This document shows, one piece after another, positions 16,654 to 25,323 of a DNA stretch of 50,200 bases (position 1 is its first letter; each line of letters starts with the position of its first letter). The position numbers and the translations under genes are program-made. The notes below the pieces were generated by a model. It ran no database searches. It saw only the letters and a list, made by a program, of their open reading frames with translations, and was not told the DNA's origin. The DNA is from Vibrio sp. UBA2441. GTDB lineage: Bacteria; Pseudomonadota; Gammaproteobacteria; Enterobacterales; Vibrionaceae. The stretch spans positions 1 through 50,200 of the forward strand of contig DDQN01000101.1 in the NCBI GenBank assembly GCA_002342685.1, read 5' to 3'.

Positions 16654-17066
16654 TCCATCGCCTCCAATATCAGGGGATCATTTAAGATGCCGTGAACGCT
16701 TTGATTTAATTGGTCGTAACTGACGTCACCAATGCTTACTTTGACAAATTTTCGCGTGTTGACGTTAATGAGGAACGTGGCCGGAACGGTAATGCTTCTT
16801 GGGTTTTCAAAAAACAAACGGCTGATGTCTGGCGTAGCAGGAATGGGCACAGGAAACTCAGCAAGGGCCTTACCGTTGAGTGAAAATGCGTAGGTCTGCA
16901 TGCGATTGATATCGGTAAATTGCTTTAGTGTTGAAGAAAAGCTGTGACAATAAGGGCAATCACTACGAAAGAAAAAAACCAACGCGTACGGTGAGTTTTG
17001 CATCATTGCATAAGCAGAGCTGAAAGGTGAGAGCATGAGTATTAATAACAGTGTTGTACGTTTCAT
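16650..17066 (-). CDS. trbB: TrbB-like periplasmic thiol-disulphide protein
   Basis: This 138-residue protein has signal peptide MKRTTLLLILMLSPFSSAYA and a thioredoxin fold with active-site motif CPYC in FFFRSDCPYCHSF and a cis-Pro-type TVPATFLI. It probably isomerises or forms disulphides in the Cys-rich TraN, TraU and TraH, as TrbB (a DsbC-like protein) does in F. The start at 17066 has AAGGCG upstream; the longer frame overlaps traF and lacks a signal peptide. It sits between traF and traH like F trbB and is shorter than F TrbB (181). The subfamily is not certain. Confidence 0.8.
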   Translation of the reverse strand: MKRTTLLLILMLSPFSSAYAMMQNSPYALVFFFRSDCPYCHSFSSTLKQFTDINRMQTYAFSLNGKALAEFPVPIPATPDISRLFFENPRSITVPATFLINVNTRKFVKVSIGDVSYDQLNQSVHGILNDPLILEAME

Positions 17067-17076
17067 CGTTTTCGCC

Positions 17077-17835
17077 TTAAAAGTCCGGTGCTTGATAGTT
17101 GGTGGCCACGTTATAAAATCGTCCCAGTAAATCATTTTGAGAGATAAACCCATACGCCAGTGGTTTGAACTTACGGGTGTTCGGGTTAACTAAAATGAGC
17201 GCGGGAACAAACGGCACCACGACTTTGCCATCGTTCATTTTGTTGTTTTTCACCGCGTCAATAAAGGTGCCGTCATCACTGACACCTAATAGTTCAATTT
17301 GATAGGTATCTGAAAATTGCTGAAGAGAAGGGGCCAGTTTCTGGCTCATTATGTCGTTGCCGTTATAAATAAAGAAAAAGCCCCATCCTTGATCTTTCAT
17401 TTCATTAACCGTGGCAATTTTCTTTTCTCGCTCAAGGACGTTGAACGTTTGCCTGGCCGCATGTTCAACGGGTCTGTCTTTGGTGTAAGACAATTCAGGG
17501 TTCTCTAAAAGGACTTGTTTAAATGTCATTCCGGTTTGCGTGGTTTTCTCTGAAATAAAGTGGTTCAGGCGCATCACTTTCTGTAGTTTATCTTTGTCAT
17601 GTGCATTAATTGTTGCGTCATTAAGTGCCTCGTTATACGCCGAGTGAAACCATGTCATTTGCTCTGTGGCACTCATGATAGACGTGACTGAATTGGGTGG
17701 AGGTGCCGGTTTTTCAGGGGGCTTTATTGCGGCTTTCGGTTCGTTATACCATCGCCAGCCCGCAGGCGTGTCCTGAGCGAGGGCGACTTGATGGGCCGTT
17801 AGATAAAGGGTGAGTAAAAGGAGATAAAAACGCAT
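17077..17835 (-). CDS. traF: TraF: periplasmic pilus assembly protein
   Basis: The 252-residue product (F TraF is 247) starts with a signal peptide ending ALAQ, then the family pattern GWRWYNEP followed by a Pro-rich stretch. The C-terminal two thirds are thioredoxin-like (WGFFFIYNGNDIMSQKLAPSLQQF, then VPFVPALILVNPNTRKF) but the CXXC active site is absent, as in F TraF. It works with TraH, TraW and TrbC in pilus extension. It follows traN by 3 bp. Confidence 0.94.
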   Translation of the reverse strand: MRFYLLLLTLYLTAHQVALAQDTPAGWRWYNEPKAAIKPPEKPAPPPNSVTSIMSATEQMTWFHSAYNEALNDATINAHDKDKLQKVMRLNHFISEKTTQTGMTFKQVLLENPELSYTKDRPVEHAARQTFNVLEREKKIATVNEMKDQGWGFFFIYNGNDIMSQKLAPSLQQFSDTYQIELLGVSDDGTFIDAVKNNKMNDGKVVVPFVPALILVNPNTRKFKPLAYGFISQNDLLGRFYNVATNYQAPDF

Positions 17836-17838
17836 GAT

Positions 17839-19569
17839 TTATCCTCCGTAGGCACTTTGTAATCGATCCTGAACTTCCTTGGGATCAGGTAAGTCGCTAC
17901 CTTCTTGCATGTCTTCATAGAAATCAGAAAAATCAATATGTTCAAAGTTGATTTGTTGTAATTGTTCGGGGGTGATCGCGCCGCAAACTGGATTTTTGGG
18001 TGACCCTAGTGAGATCCCAAGCTGACTCTTTGTGCCTTGCTCTTGAATAATACGAGATAATTTACTGTCAAAAACACAATAGGTTTTCTTTCTGCGTACA
18101 CATGCTCCTAATACTCTGTCAGCGCAATAGGAGCCCAGATAAATAGTCGTACCTTGTTCTTTGGCCTGACCGAGAGCCACTTCTTTTTCGCTGCATTCAC
18201 TTAAACCAAGATCGGTTCCCCATCCTCCGTTTTTACAACAGTCGGCAAAACCAAAAGCGTTGTCCGTACATTTCATCCCTTTTCCCGTGAAAATTAGCGG
18301 GGGATCGCCTAAGCCTTCCGCCGCTTCTGCTAGAGCGGCTAAGCCTGAGGCGGCTTGGTCAAAATCACTGGACGTTTCAGGCATAGGGTCATAACAATCG
18401 CCATCGAGACAAAAAGAGGTTTCACCACAGATAAGGTTCGTGCTGCTGCATTGCGTTACCGGACAAGTTTTCTGAATTTCGTCTTCTATGCAGATGCCGT
18501 TTTGCATTAGGCTGCATGTGCTTGATTGTGTTTGGCAGTCTTTAGCCAGTGCCGCGCAGGTATCAGGTACATCACATTGGTGATTTACCTGATATTTCCA
18601 ACAATCTAATGTGGTTGGCACCCCATTAATGGTGCGAGTCTCACGGCCTTCAATGCAGGTTTCTGTGAGGACGTGGCAACTCTCAAGTAAGCTGCATTGA
18701 GTATTCCAGGTGAAGGTATTCTTAATGCAATTAGCGCCAGAGAGGGTGTAACCCACCTTGCAGGTGAGTTGTGCTGGTTGGGTTTGAGGTAACTCTCTGC
18801 AAATCTCCCAATAGGAATTCCAGCCTCTATTTTCACCTCCACAAGAAGCAGGATATATAGCTCGTTGCTCGCCTTTCCACTTTCCCGAACTATTCCTGAC
18901 ACCATCCCAGAAGTATAAGTCGTATCTTCCACAATCGCCGCTTTTTGAATAGATCCAGTTACCTTTGGAGTAACGACACTCTGCAATGGTGCGTTTGCAT
19001 GTCACCCCTTTTCGTGACCACCCAGAAGGGCAGGTATAAATCACCGGAGACAGTGTCACGGTGGTAGTAGGGACTTTATGGCAAGGAACGGCGTTTAAGG
19101 TAGGGCGGTTGCATTGCCTTTTTTGTTGCTCGGTAATGCATTGAGTGCCACTGTCACAATCTACGTAAGGGTTGGAGTTACCGTGAGAAATGTCGTAAGC
19201 GTGTTCTTGTCCAATTAAGGCAAATTCGTAACTGGGATCTTGGGTGGGATCAGGCCGACCTTTATCAAAATTGTCCTGCATGGCTTTAGCGGTATCGTTA
19301 GAAAAAAACTCAGTCGTTTTTTGGTTGTCAATTTCCGCCGAGTTAAGCCCTGCTTGAGGGGGATTTTTTACTTGTTCGATACACGTTGGATCGGCGCAGT
19401 AGTCATTAAGGGTAAGGTTTCCTTCGATAGTTGTGGTGGTGCTTTGTTGCGCTCCCTGTGCCCACGAGAGTGAGTCTTTATACTGCTGCTCTTGCTCGGC
19501 CATGGTCAGGGCAAAAAGGGCATGACTGAAGCTGAGAACATAGGTGGTTAACAATAGACGTCTTATCAT
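17839..19569 (-). CDS. traN: TraN: outer-membrane mating-pair stabilisation protein
   Basis: This 576-residue, extremely Cys-rich protein (F TraN is 602) follows a signal peptide (LLLTTYVLSFSHALFA). In F, TraN contacts the recipient's outer membrane proteins and stabilises mating pairs, so this sequence probably sets recipient preference. The conserved C-terminal part has GKGMKCTDNAFGFADCCKNGGWG and CVRRKKTYCVFDSKLSRI, features shared by TraN proteins. The middle region (about residues 170-280), with many Trp, Tyr and Gly residues, is the likely variable recipient-binding tip. It overlaps trbC by ATGA. Confidence 0.95.
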   Translation of the reverse strand: MIRRLLLTTYVLSFSHALFALTMAEQEQQYKDSLSWAQGAQQSTTTTIEGNLTLNDYCADPTCIEQVKNPPQAGLNSAEIDNQKTTEFFSNDTAKAMQDNFDKGRPDPTQDPSYEFALIGQEHAYDISHGNSNPYVDCDSGTQCITEQQKRQCNRPTLNAVPCHKVPTTTVTLSPVIYTCPSGWSRKGVTCKRTIAECRYSKGNWIYSKSGDCGRYDLYFWDGVRNSSGKWKGEQRAIYPASCGGENRGWNSYWEICRELPQTQPAQLTCKVGYTLSGANCIKNTFTWNTQCSLLESCHVLTETCIEGRETRTINGVPTTLDCWKYQVNHQCDVPDTCAALAKDCQTQSSTCSLMQNGICIEDEIQKTCPVTQCSSTNLICGETSFCLDGDCYDPMPETSSDFDQAASGLAALAEAAEGLGDPPLIFTGKGMKCTDNAFGFADCCKNGGWGTDLGLSECSEKEVALGQAKEQGTTIYLGSYCADRVLGACVRRKKTYCVFDSKLSRIIQEQGTKSQLGISLGSPKNPVCGAITPEQLQQINFEHIDFSDFYEDMQEGSDLPDPKEVQDRLQSAYGG

Positions 19570-20276
19570 GGTGTCAGCCTCTTAATTGCCGCCTCAACTA
19601 CGTCTTTGGTATCCCCTTTTCGCAAGTAGGTGAGTGCATCATGCAGTGAAACATTACCTCGCACGATGTCATAATCAGTGACGTCACAGGCTTGTTTTGG
19701 AAGACACTTACCAGGTTTTACGGAAACGAACGTGGGGACTTCGATAATATTGAAGGTATGAAACCACTCCGGACTGATGGCAAATCCACTACCGATAGGT
19801 TGATTATTGGGCGTTTGGATTAGCGATTGTATCTTTTTGGTTGTGGCGACAAAACCGCCAGGTAATACCCCACGGATCACTAATGGCACTTGTCCCTGCT
19901 CACTTTGTTTGAGCAAGGAACGCAGTGTGCTTTCTGGCATGGTCAGAGACACAAATACCATGACGCCACTCGGGGTGGCCTGTGGGTTTGGTTTCCCGTT
20001 TGGGATATCAATGACGCCTTTAAGGTGCGCTGGTTTCAGTCGTTGTCTCCAGTCTTGATCTACGGTGATGGCGGACTTAGAAAGCGCCTGGCTTTCGTTT
20101 TGTTTGATTTTGATTTGTTGTTGCATGTCTTGGTCGAGAGGTTGAGTTAACGCTCTTTCTTCCTGTTCACTGAATGCGTTTAGTTCTTGCTTGGAATAAC
20201 TCAACTCATTTGCGAAAAGGGAATGAGTCACTAATAGAGTTGATAAGAGAAAAATAATGCTCTGAATTGATTTCAT
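19566..20276 (-). CDS. trbC: TrbC: pilus assembly protein
   Basis: I chose the ATG at 20276 (236 residues) because GGAGAGTT precedes it and it gives a signal peptide (MKSIQSIIFLLSTLLVTHSLFA); the longer frame would be wholly within traU. The domain after about residue 95 (GVMVFVSLTMPESTLRSLLKQ, then VPLVIRGVLPGGF) is the type-F conjugative transfer TrbC family, a thioredoxin-like fold without CXXC. F TrbC is 212 residues. It acts in the periplasm with TraW and TraU for pilus extension. Confidence 0.93.
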   Translation of the reverse strand: MKSIQSIIFLLSTLLVTHSLFANELSYSKQELNAFSEQEERALTQPLDQDMQQQIKIKQNESQALSKSAITVDQDWRQRLKPAHLKGVIDIPNGKPNPQATPSGVMVFVSLTMPESTLRSLLKQSEQGQVPLVIRGVLPGGFVATTKKIQSLIQTPNNQPIGSGFAISPEWFHTFNIIEVPTFVSVKPGKCLPKQACDVTDYDIVRGNVSLHDALTYLRKGDTKDVVEAAIKRLTP

Positions 20277-20286
20277 CTTAACTCTC

Positions 20287-21297
20287 CTACAAAAAGACAC
20301 AGTTACGTTTGCGCCACTGAACATACCCGAAGTTATCCCCCGTGGTTGGATTGTCATGCCCCATTTCCCAAATGCTGGTTGTGGTGGTGTAAGGGTGACA
20401 CCATCCGGCGTCGGGGTAGGGCGCACTCATTTGATAACGGTATCGAGACTTGGGAAGGATAGGGGTCGGATGCTGGTAACAAATCGCGCCGTCTTCGCCA
20501 CTGGTTTCCCAAACAATGCCTTGACGATGAAGTTTATAATTCAGACGTTCCATAATGAGCGTGCCTGCCTGAATGGGGGTGTCGCGATAATTTGTGTTGC
20601 CAGTCAGAGGATAGGCACCGCCTTGGGAGCCTAAGCACCAGAAAAGCGCATCAAATGGAAGCGTGGTATTGGAGGTGGTCGCAATGGCTTCAGGAACGCA
20701 GGCTAACTGAGCCACTGGATTGCCGAATAAGATGGCTTCAGGATTTAAGATGAAGGACAATTCATCATCATTCCACAGGGGATCAATTTCCGTTAAGTAC
20801 GCCACATCAAAGGCATCCGTCGCCATACACGCGGCGGACTGCATCAGCTGCAACCAATATATCACGGGGTATTTGTACCAGTGGGCGTGATAAAACCCTG
20901 CGTCACTGCTATCTCCTTCTCTCGCGGTAGTACGTCCTCCTATTCGTTGGCTGTTTGCGCCACCCAGTTCAATCCCCATGTTGACCATGCAATAAGGGAC
21001 ACGGGTAACATCGGTTAATGCATAGGGTTCCCAGTACCCTATGTTGAGCCCAATTTGCATAAACACCGGTGGCGGTTTCGGACAATATGAAATCGGCATG
21101 CTTGGATTTCTGGTATCGGGGTAGCTGGACGGGATCAGAGGCACAGAGCCTAGCGTCATTGGGAACATGCAGCTCCAACAGATGTCAGTGATGGGATTAA
21201 TAAAGTGGCCAGTGCATGCCGCGCTGCTCCGACTTGCTGTACTAAAGGTTATTAGAGAGAGTAAAAATATGAACAGGGAAATAGGTTTCATAGTCAT
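20287..21297 (-). CDS. traU: TraU: conjugal transfer protein
   Basis: The 336-residue product (F TraU is 330) has a signal peptide and many conserved cysteines. Family landmarks include CTGHFINPITDICWSCMFPM after the signal, GYWEPYALTDVTRVPYCMVNMG, and a Trp/Cys-rich C-terminus with WRKRNCVF. In F, TraU is required for DNA transfer more than for pilus formation. It overlaps the traW stop by ATGA. Nothing unusual is seen in length or motifs. Confidence 0.95.
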   Translation of the reverse strand: MTMKPISLFIFLLSLITFSTASRSSAACTGHFINPITDICWSCMFPMTLGSVPLIPSSYPDTRNPSMPISYCPKPPPVFMQIGLNIGYWEPYALTDVTRVPYCMVNMGIELGGANSQRIGGRTTAREGDSSDAGFYHAHWYKYPVIYWLQLMQSAACMATDAFDVAYLTEIDPLWNDDELSFILNPEAILFGNPVAQLACVPEAIATTSNTTLPFDALFWCLGSQGGAYPLTGNTNYRDTPIQAGTLIMERLNYKLHRQGIVWETSGEDGAICYQHPTPILPKSRYRYQMSAPYPDAGWCHPYTTTTSIWEMGHDNPTTGDNFGYVQWRKRNCVFL

Positions 21298-21956
21298 TCC
21301 TCCGTGCTCAGTTCACTGACATCGAATTCAGTCACTTTCCAATGAATAGACGCTTGCTCAACCAGACTAGGAACCGATGTAATATGCAGTTTTTGAGTGA
21401 GATTGCCTTGTTGATCGAAGTAGATTCGGTCGGATAAAACCCCGGCCATGTCGTTCGGACTTCCTCCGGTCAAAATCCACTTAATGGGCTTAGCGCTTTT
21501 CAATGCTTTCGCCCAGGCGACTTGTTGTGAGTCTCTGGCATCAAAGAAAGCGAGCGTATGAGAGTATTCAAATGTCGGCCATTGGGTACCGTTTGGCCAT
21601 GTGCTTGGATCAAATGGATTGATAATTGTCCCTGCTTTGGCAATCACGTCATTGGTGTATGGGTTAACGATGTCTTTTGCAATTTTTAAGCTAGGGTCAA
21701 CATAAAATACTTTCGGCTTTCGGGTTGTGCTGAGTGCTAAAGGCGGTGGCGTCTCAATGGAGTCTTGTACTTTTTCTATGAACGCTTGTTTCATGTCCGC
21801 CATTTTTCCCGATGCTTCAAACCCTTTGAGACGTTGTTCAATCCAAACCAGCATGTCGATTTCACCGATAGGGAACGTAGCACCAATGCGCCCGAAATCT
21901 TTGGCGTAAAGAGGGAAAGCCAAGAACAATGTAAAAAGCATCATCCTCTTTTTCAT
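21294..21956 (-). CDS. traW: TraW: periplasmic pilus assembly protein
   Basis: This 220-residue protein (F TraW is 210) has signal peptide MKKRMMLFTLFLAFPLYA followed by KDFGRIGATFPIGEID, the typical TraW start. The conserved core includes FYVDPSLKIAKDIV, WPTFEYSHTLAFFDARD and ILTGGSPND. TraW interacts with TrbC during pilus assembly in F. It overlaps trbI by one base (TAATG). Confidence 0.95.
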   Translation of the reverse strand: MKKRMMLFTLFLAFPLYAKDFGRIGATFPIGEIDMLVWIEQRLKGFEASGKMADMKQAFIEKVQDSIETPPPLALSTTRKPKVFYVDPSLKIAKDIVNPYTNDVIAKAGTIINPFDPSTWPNGTQWPTFEYSHTLAFFDARDSQQVAWAKALKSAKPIKWILTGGSPNDMAGVLSDRIYFDQQGNLTQKLHITSVPSLVEQASIHWKVTEFDVSELSTEE

Positions 21957-22318
21957 TACGGCTTATCCTTATTTGATAGCGTATTGTAGTGAGTTAAAAT
22001 CCGGCGCTGGATTAGTGGCGTAATGTCTTGGCTTCCACTGACGACCGCCGCACTGACGAGTACGATGGCATTATTTTCAGTTTGATAATCGGCCACTTCT
22101 TGATTCATGACTTGAGTAAATTGTACTAATCGCTTTGTTTGTTCATCAGCACTGAACCTTTTTTCAACCAGGCTTTGGTGATATGCATTTAAGGTTTCTT
22201 TTACATTAAAGCTGACGACTGAGGGTTGGTGGTATTGCAAAAACCACCAAGAGGTTCCTAGTGCGGTGGTGATACTGAGACTAAAAGTGATGATCAAAAA
22301 CGCAATGCTCTTATTCAT
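21956..22318 (-). CDS. trbI: TrbI: inner-membrane pilus-function protein
   Basis: I chose the start at 22318 (120 residues) since it gives an N-terminal membrane anchor (MNKSIAFLIITFSLSITTALGTSWWF) and overlaps the traC end by only 8 bp. F TrbI is 128 residues, a bitopic inner-membrane protein affecting pilus retraction. The C-terminal QTENNAIVLVSAAVVSGSQDITPLI is typical of the type-F TrbI family. The position between traC and traW is as in F. Confidence 0.88.
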   Translation of the reverse strand: MNKSIAFLIITFSLSITTALGTSWWFLQYHQPSVVSFNVKETLNAYHQSLVEKRFSADEQTKRLVQFTQVMNQEVADYQTENNAIVLVSAAVVSGSQDITPLIQRRILTHYNTLSNKDKP

Positions 22319-24914
22319 AAACGGTCTCTTCTTTGTTTGCCTTAAGTGCTTGTTCAAACGCGGCAATGTCATCCCCGTAAAAATGTTGGGCGGTCGTTTC
22401 GATGGCGTCCATTAACGGGATGTTTTGTCTGGTGAGGTTTTCACAAAACTCAAATTCGTTAGGTTCGGTTGAGAGGCACGCACGTGAAAAGGGGTCGGAG
22501 AAAATTCGATGATAGGTGACTTGTCCCCCGGCTTTTATGCGAGCACAACTGTAGCCCGCTTCCTGGGCACGCGGAAAACTTTTGATAATGCGTTGTTCGA
22601 GTGTATTAAATGCATTGGGGTTATCGGTAAGAAACTTATCAAAGCCTTCCCCTTGTCTTAGGGTGATATGAATATCGGAGTTGTCGTAACTGGCTTTTGC
22701 TTCGGCGTTCGCGAAAAAGTCTGCCATTCCTTGTGTGACCGTTGCAAAACCACCTCCAAATTTACGGGCTGTTCGATAGCCGGTATTGATAAACATACGA
22801 GCCTGAGCATTTGCACCGCTCATCAGGCTCCACGCTTCTTCAATAATGCACATTTTTTCTCTTGAGCGAGAGCCGGAGAGGTACATTTGCTGATTAATGG
22901 AAACAATCAGGGCAAAAATAACCGGGCGCAAGACTTCCTCGTTGAACCCATCCAGTTCGAGTGTGGTGATATCAATGGTCGGATCTAGCATGGAGGGTTT
23001 ATTAAATGTATCGCCGTAAATACCGTTGGTGCAGTACTTATTGAGCTGCACACCTATGTCTTTGATTCGGCGATCGTTGTCATATTCTTCGGCTAACTCA
23101 AACAACTGCTCTTGAACATGATCGACTAGGGTTTGCGTATTGTTTTTATCCCAGGCGCGAAAAATAGCGTCACCAAGTACCGCCAGTTGATAGTTTTCCA
23201 GCTCTTGATACGGAGAGGCAATGGTGGCGAAAAGGGCAGTGATGTTGCTGAGTGCTTCTTTGATCGGGTCAACACGTTCTCCGTGCTCATCAAGGTATTG
23301 ACTGGCCTTTTTACCATCATTGGCTACGGTACGTATTTTGTCTAAATGAGAGAAGGGATTGAGGAAGATATTGCGGTGATCTAAGTAGGCGCCACCCAAC
23401 ATGAGGGTGAGTTTTTTATAACTTGCCCCTTTGTCCAAAATCCAGACTTTCCCCCCTTTGCTGTAGACCATTTGGACTAATTTTTCGACAAGGAAACTTT
23501 TGCCGGCGCCTGATCCGCCAGTGATCGCGATATTTTTGTTGTCACTGCCACAATTAAAGGGGTCAAAAAATGAAATTTGCCCACGCATTGTTGGTAGTAA
23601 CAGACCATAATTTAAGCGTTTATAATCCAGTATGATTGGAAAAAAATTCACCACATTTGAACTTTTTACGGTGCGTACTCGACCAGCCACATCACAATCG
23701 TTCCAAAGTCCTTCGCTCATCGTAAATGGCAGGGCGGAAAGCAGGGTTTGTGCTTGCAACATGGTTTGTGGAATGAAATTTAACCCTGAAGCGGAAAAGG
23801 CTTCTTTGGCGGCCTGTATATCGCGGCGTTGCTGCTTTTCGTTAGTGAACAGGGTTAACGTCAGTACCATTGAACTGAGTGAAAATTCTTTGGAATGAAG
23901 CCCTTTTTGCAGCGCTTTTCTCTCATCAAGTTCTTCTTTGGCCGTTGGCATAATAAGGGCCAACGTAGAGCCGACGGTTTTGGTGAGATCTCTAATTTTA
24001 TTATTGTTCTCGTTTTCCACTTTGCCGGTTACTTCTTGCCGAAAGTTGAGGGTCAAAAGGTGAGGGCAGGTTACGTGTTTTGCGATATTTCGAACAGAGG
24101 CAAAGCATTCGGGGAGTGCGTACAATCGAAAATCACTGGGCAGTCGAGAAAGGCCCATGCTAACGATGCGACATTTTGCTTCCTGGCTTTGGTGGTTAGC
24201 ATGGCGAATAGTGGTATGTCTTCGATTGATCAGAAATTCGGTGTCGGGAGACATAACTTGGGTGTTGATGGGTTCAAACGAGTTGTAAGAACGAGCAATG
24301 GGTCTGTCTTGCTTATGGTCAAAATTTAAGATATCCCCGACATAAGTGATTAGGGTTTCCGGTGTCAGGCGTTCAGTGGGTATTCCTAACGTGCCGAAAC
24401 TGGTTTCAATCGATGCGCAAATATCTATTAACTCTTCTGTGTCACCCTTCGTCGTTGATATAAAAAAATACGCATCATAATCGCGCAAATCAAAGTGATG
24501 CTTTTGACGATGAAAGAATCCATTCTCTGCGGCAAATTGTGCATAGTCGCTTTCGGTTTTGGCCAGGCGTGCGCAAATATAGCCACGCTGACTTAATAAG
24601 GCTTCATTGGCTTCAATGTAATGAGCGACTTTATTGTGGCCAAACAACGATAACTGATAATCCCACTTGTCCCCTTGAGGGAAATCTTTGACCATATTGT
24701 TGAGCGATTGAATGAGTTCATCATTGGCCCCACTCAGTACACCGACTTTGAACGCTATTCCATGAGAAGATTTGTTTTCAAACACATGATTGTCATTGTC
24801 AAAGGCGCGATACGGCAATTCACGATGAAAGTGATTTTGATGTTTTTTGGCGGATTGGTAAAATGCCGCAAACGAGCCTTTTTCTGCGCTTTTAGGGGAA
24901 AAAAAGAACATCAA
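22311..24914 (-). CDS. traC: TraC: VirB4-like ATPase of the F-type secretion system
   Basis: This 867-residue protein (F TraC is 875) is the VirB4-type ATPase that powers pilus assembly at the inner membrane. The N-terminal domain up to about residue 430 is the family-specific part, including ARSYNSFEPINTQ. The motor has Walker A ITGGSGAGKS with K472 and Walker B CIIEEAWSLMSG around 685-690, then the HATTVTQ-like segment GGGFATVTQGMADF. No signal peptide is expected. It follows traV directly and its stop overlaps the trbI start. Confidence 0.96.
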   Translation of the reverse strand: MMFFFSPKSAEKGSFAAFYQSAKKHQNHFHRELPYRAFDNDNHVFENKSSHGIAFKVGVLSGANDELIQSLNNMVKDFPQGDKWDYQLSLFGHNKVAHYIEANEALLSQRGYICARLAKTESDYAQFAAENGFFHRQKHHFDLRDYDAYFFISTTKGDTEELIDICASIETSFGTLGIPTERLTPETLITYVGDILNFDHKQDRPIARSYNSFEPINTQVMSPDTEFLINRRHTTIRHANHQSQEAKCRIVSMGLSRLPSDFRLYALPECFASVRNIAKHVTCPHLLTLNFRQEVTGKVENENNNKIRDLTKTVGSTLALIMPTAKEELDERKALQKGLHSKEFSLSSMVLTLTLFTNEKQQRRDIQAAKEAFSASGLNFIPQTMLQAQTLLSALPFTMSEGLWNDCDVAGRVRTVKSSNVVNFFPIILDYKRLNYGLLLPTMRGQISFFDPFNCGSDNKNIAITGGSGAGKSFLVEKLVQMVYSKGGKVWILDKGASYKKLTLMLGGAYLDHRNIFLNPFSHLDKIRTVANDGKKASQYLDEHGERVDPIKEALSNITALFATIASPYQELENYQLAVLGDAIFRAWDKNNTQTLVDHVQEQLFELAEEYDNDRRIKDIGVQLNKYCTNGIYGDTFNKPSMLDPTIDITTLELDGFNEEVLRPVIFALIVSINQQMYLSGSRSREKMCIIEEAWSLMSGANAQARMFINTGYRTARKFGGGFATVTQGMADFFANAEAKASYDNSDIHITLRQGEGFDKFLTDNPNAFNTLEQRIIKSFPRAQEAGYSCARIKAGGQVTYHRIFSDPFSRACLSTEPNEFEFCENLTRQNIPLMDAIETTAQHFYGDDIAAFEQALKANKEETVYE

Positions 24915-25313
24915 TTAATCCTTCCAAATGGCGTGAACAGGGCGACCTGTCCAGCAGCTGTCATCTAATATGATATAAATGTCTGTGGTATCCACGTAAT
25001 GACCGTCTTTATCGATAAAAGGGAAAATGGTGACCTTTTTTACGACGTCATCCGTTCGAGTCGGGGCGCCTTTTCTGTCTCTGCGAGGCAAATTCATAAA
25101 TGAATTTGGTGGTGTTGTTATTTGTGCGGTGTTTGTTATAAGTGAGGACGTCCTGTTTTGATACGCATACACATCGATGTTTTCTCGAATTTCGTCCATC
25201 GATGTACACCCAGCCACACCTCCCACTTTAGTACAACTGTATTCTTTATCTAATCCCGCCGCACAACCTGAGAGTACAAAGATGGACAGTATTAGTATTA
25301 ATATCTTGTTCAT
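24915..25313 (-). CDS. traV: TraV: outer-membrane lipoprotein of the core complex
   Basis: Starting at 25313 (AAGGA upstream) the product is 132 residues with lipoprotein signal MNKILILILSIFVLSGC and lipid-modified Cys17. The mature start with two further cysteines (YSCTKVGGVAGCTSM) is the TraV signature. It is the VirB7-like partner of TraB and TraK in the F core complex. It is shorter than F TraV (171). The in-frame Met at 25361 is rejected because it overlaps traB and has no signal. No traP or traR separates it from traB and traC, unlike F. Confidence 0.9.
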   Translation of the reverse strand: MNKILILILSIFVLSGCAAGLDKEYSCTKVGGVAGCTSMDEIRENIDVYAYQNRTSSLITNTAQITTPPNSFMNLPRRDRKGAPTRTDDVVKKVTIFPFIDKDGHYVDTTDIYIILDDSCWTGRPVHAIWKD

Positions 25314-25323
25314 TATCCGGTCC

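Noticed and set aside
23895..24329. 144-codon plus-strand open frame opposite traC
   Set aside because: It lies wholly inside traC on the opposite strand and has no protein-like motifs.
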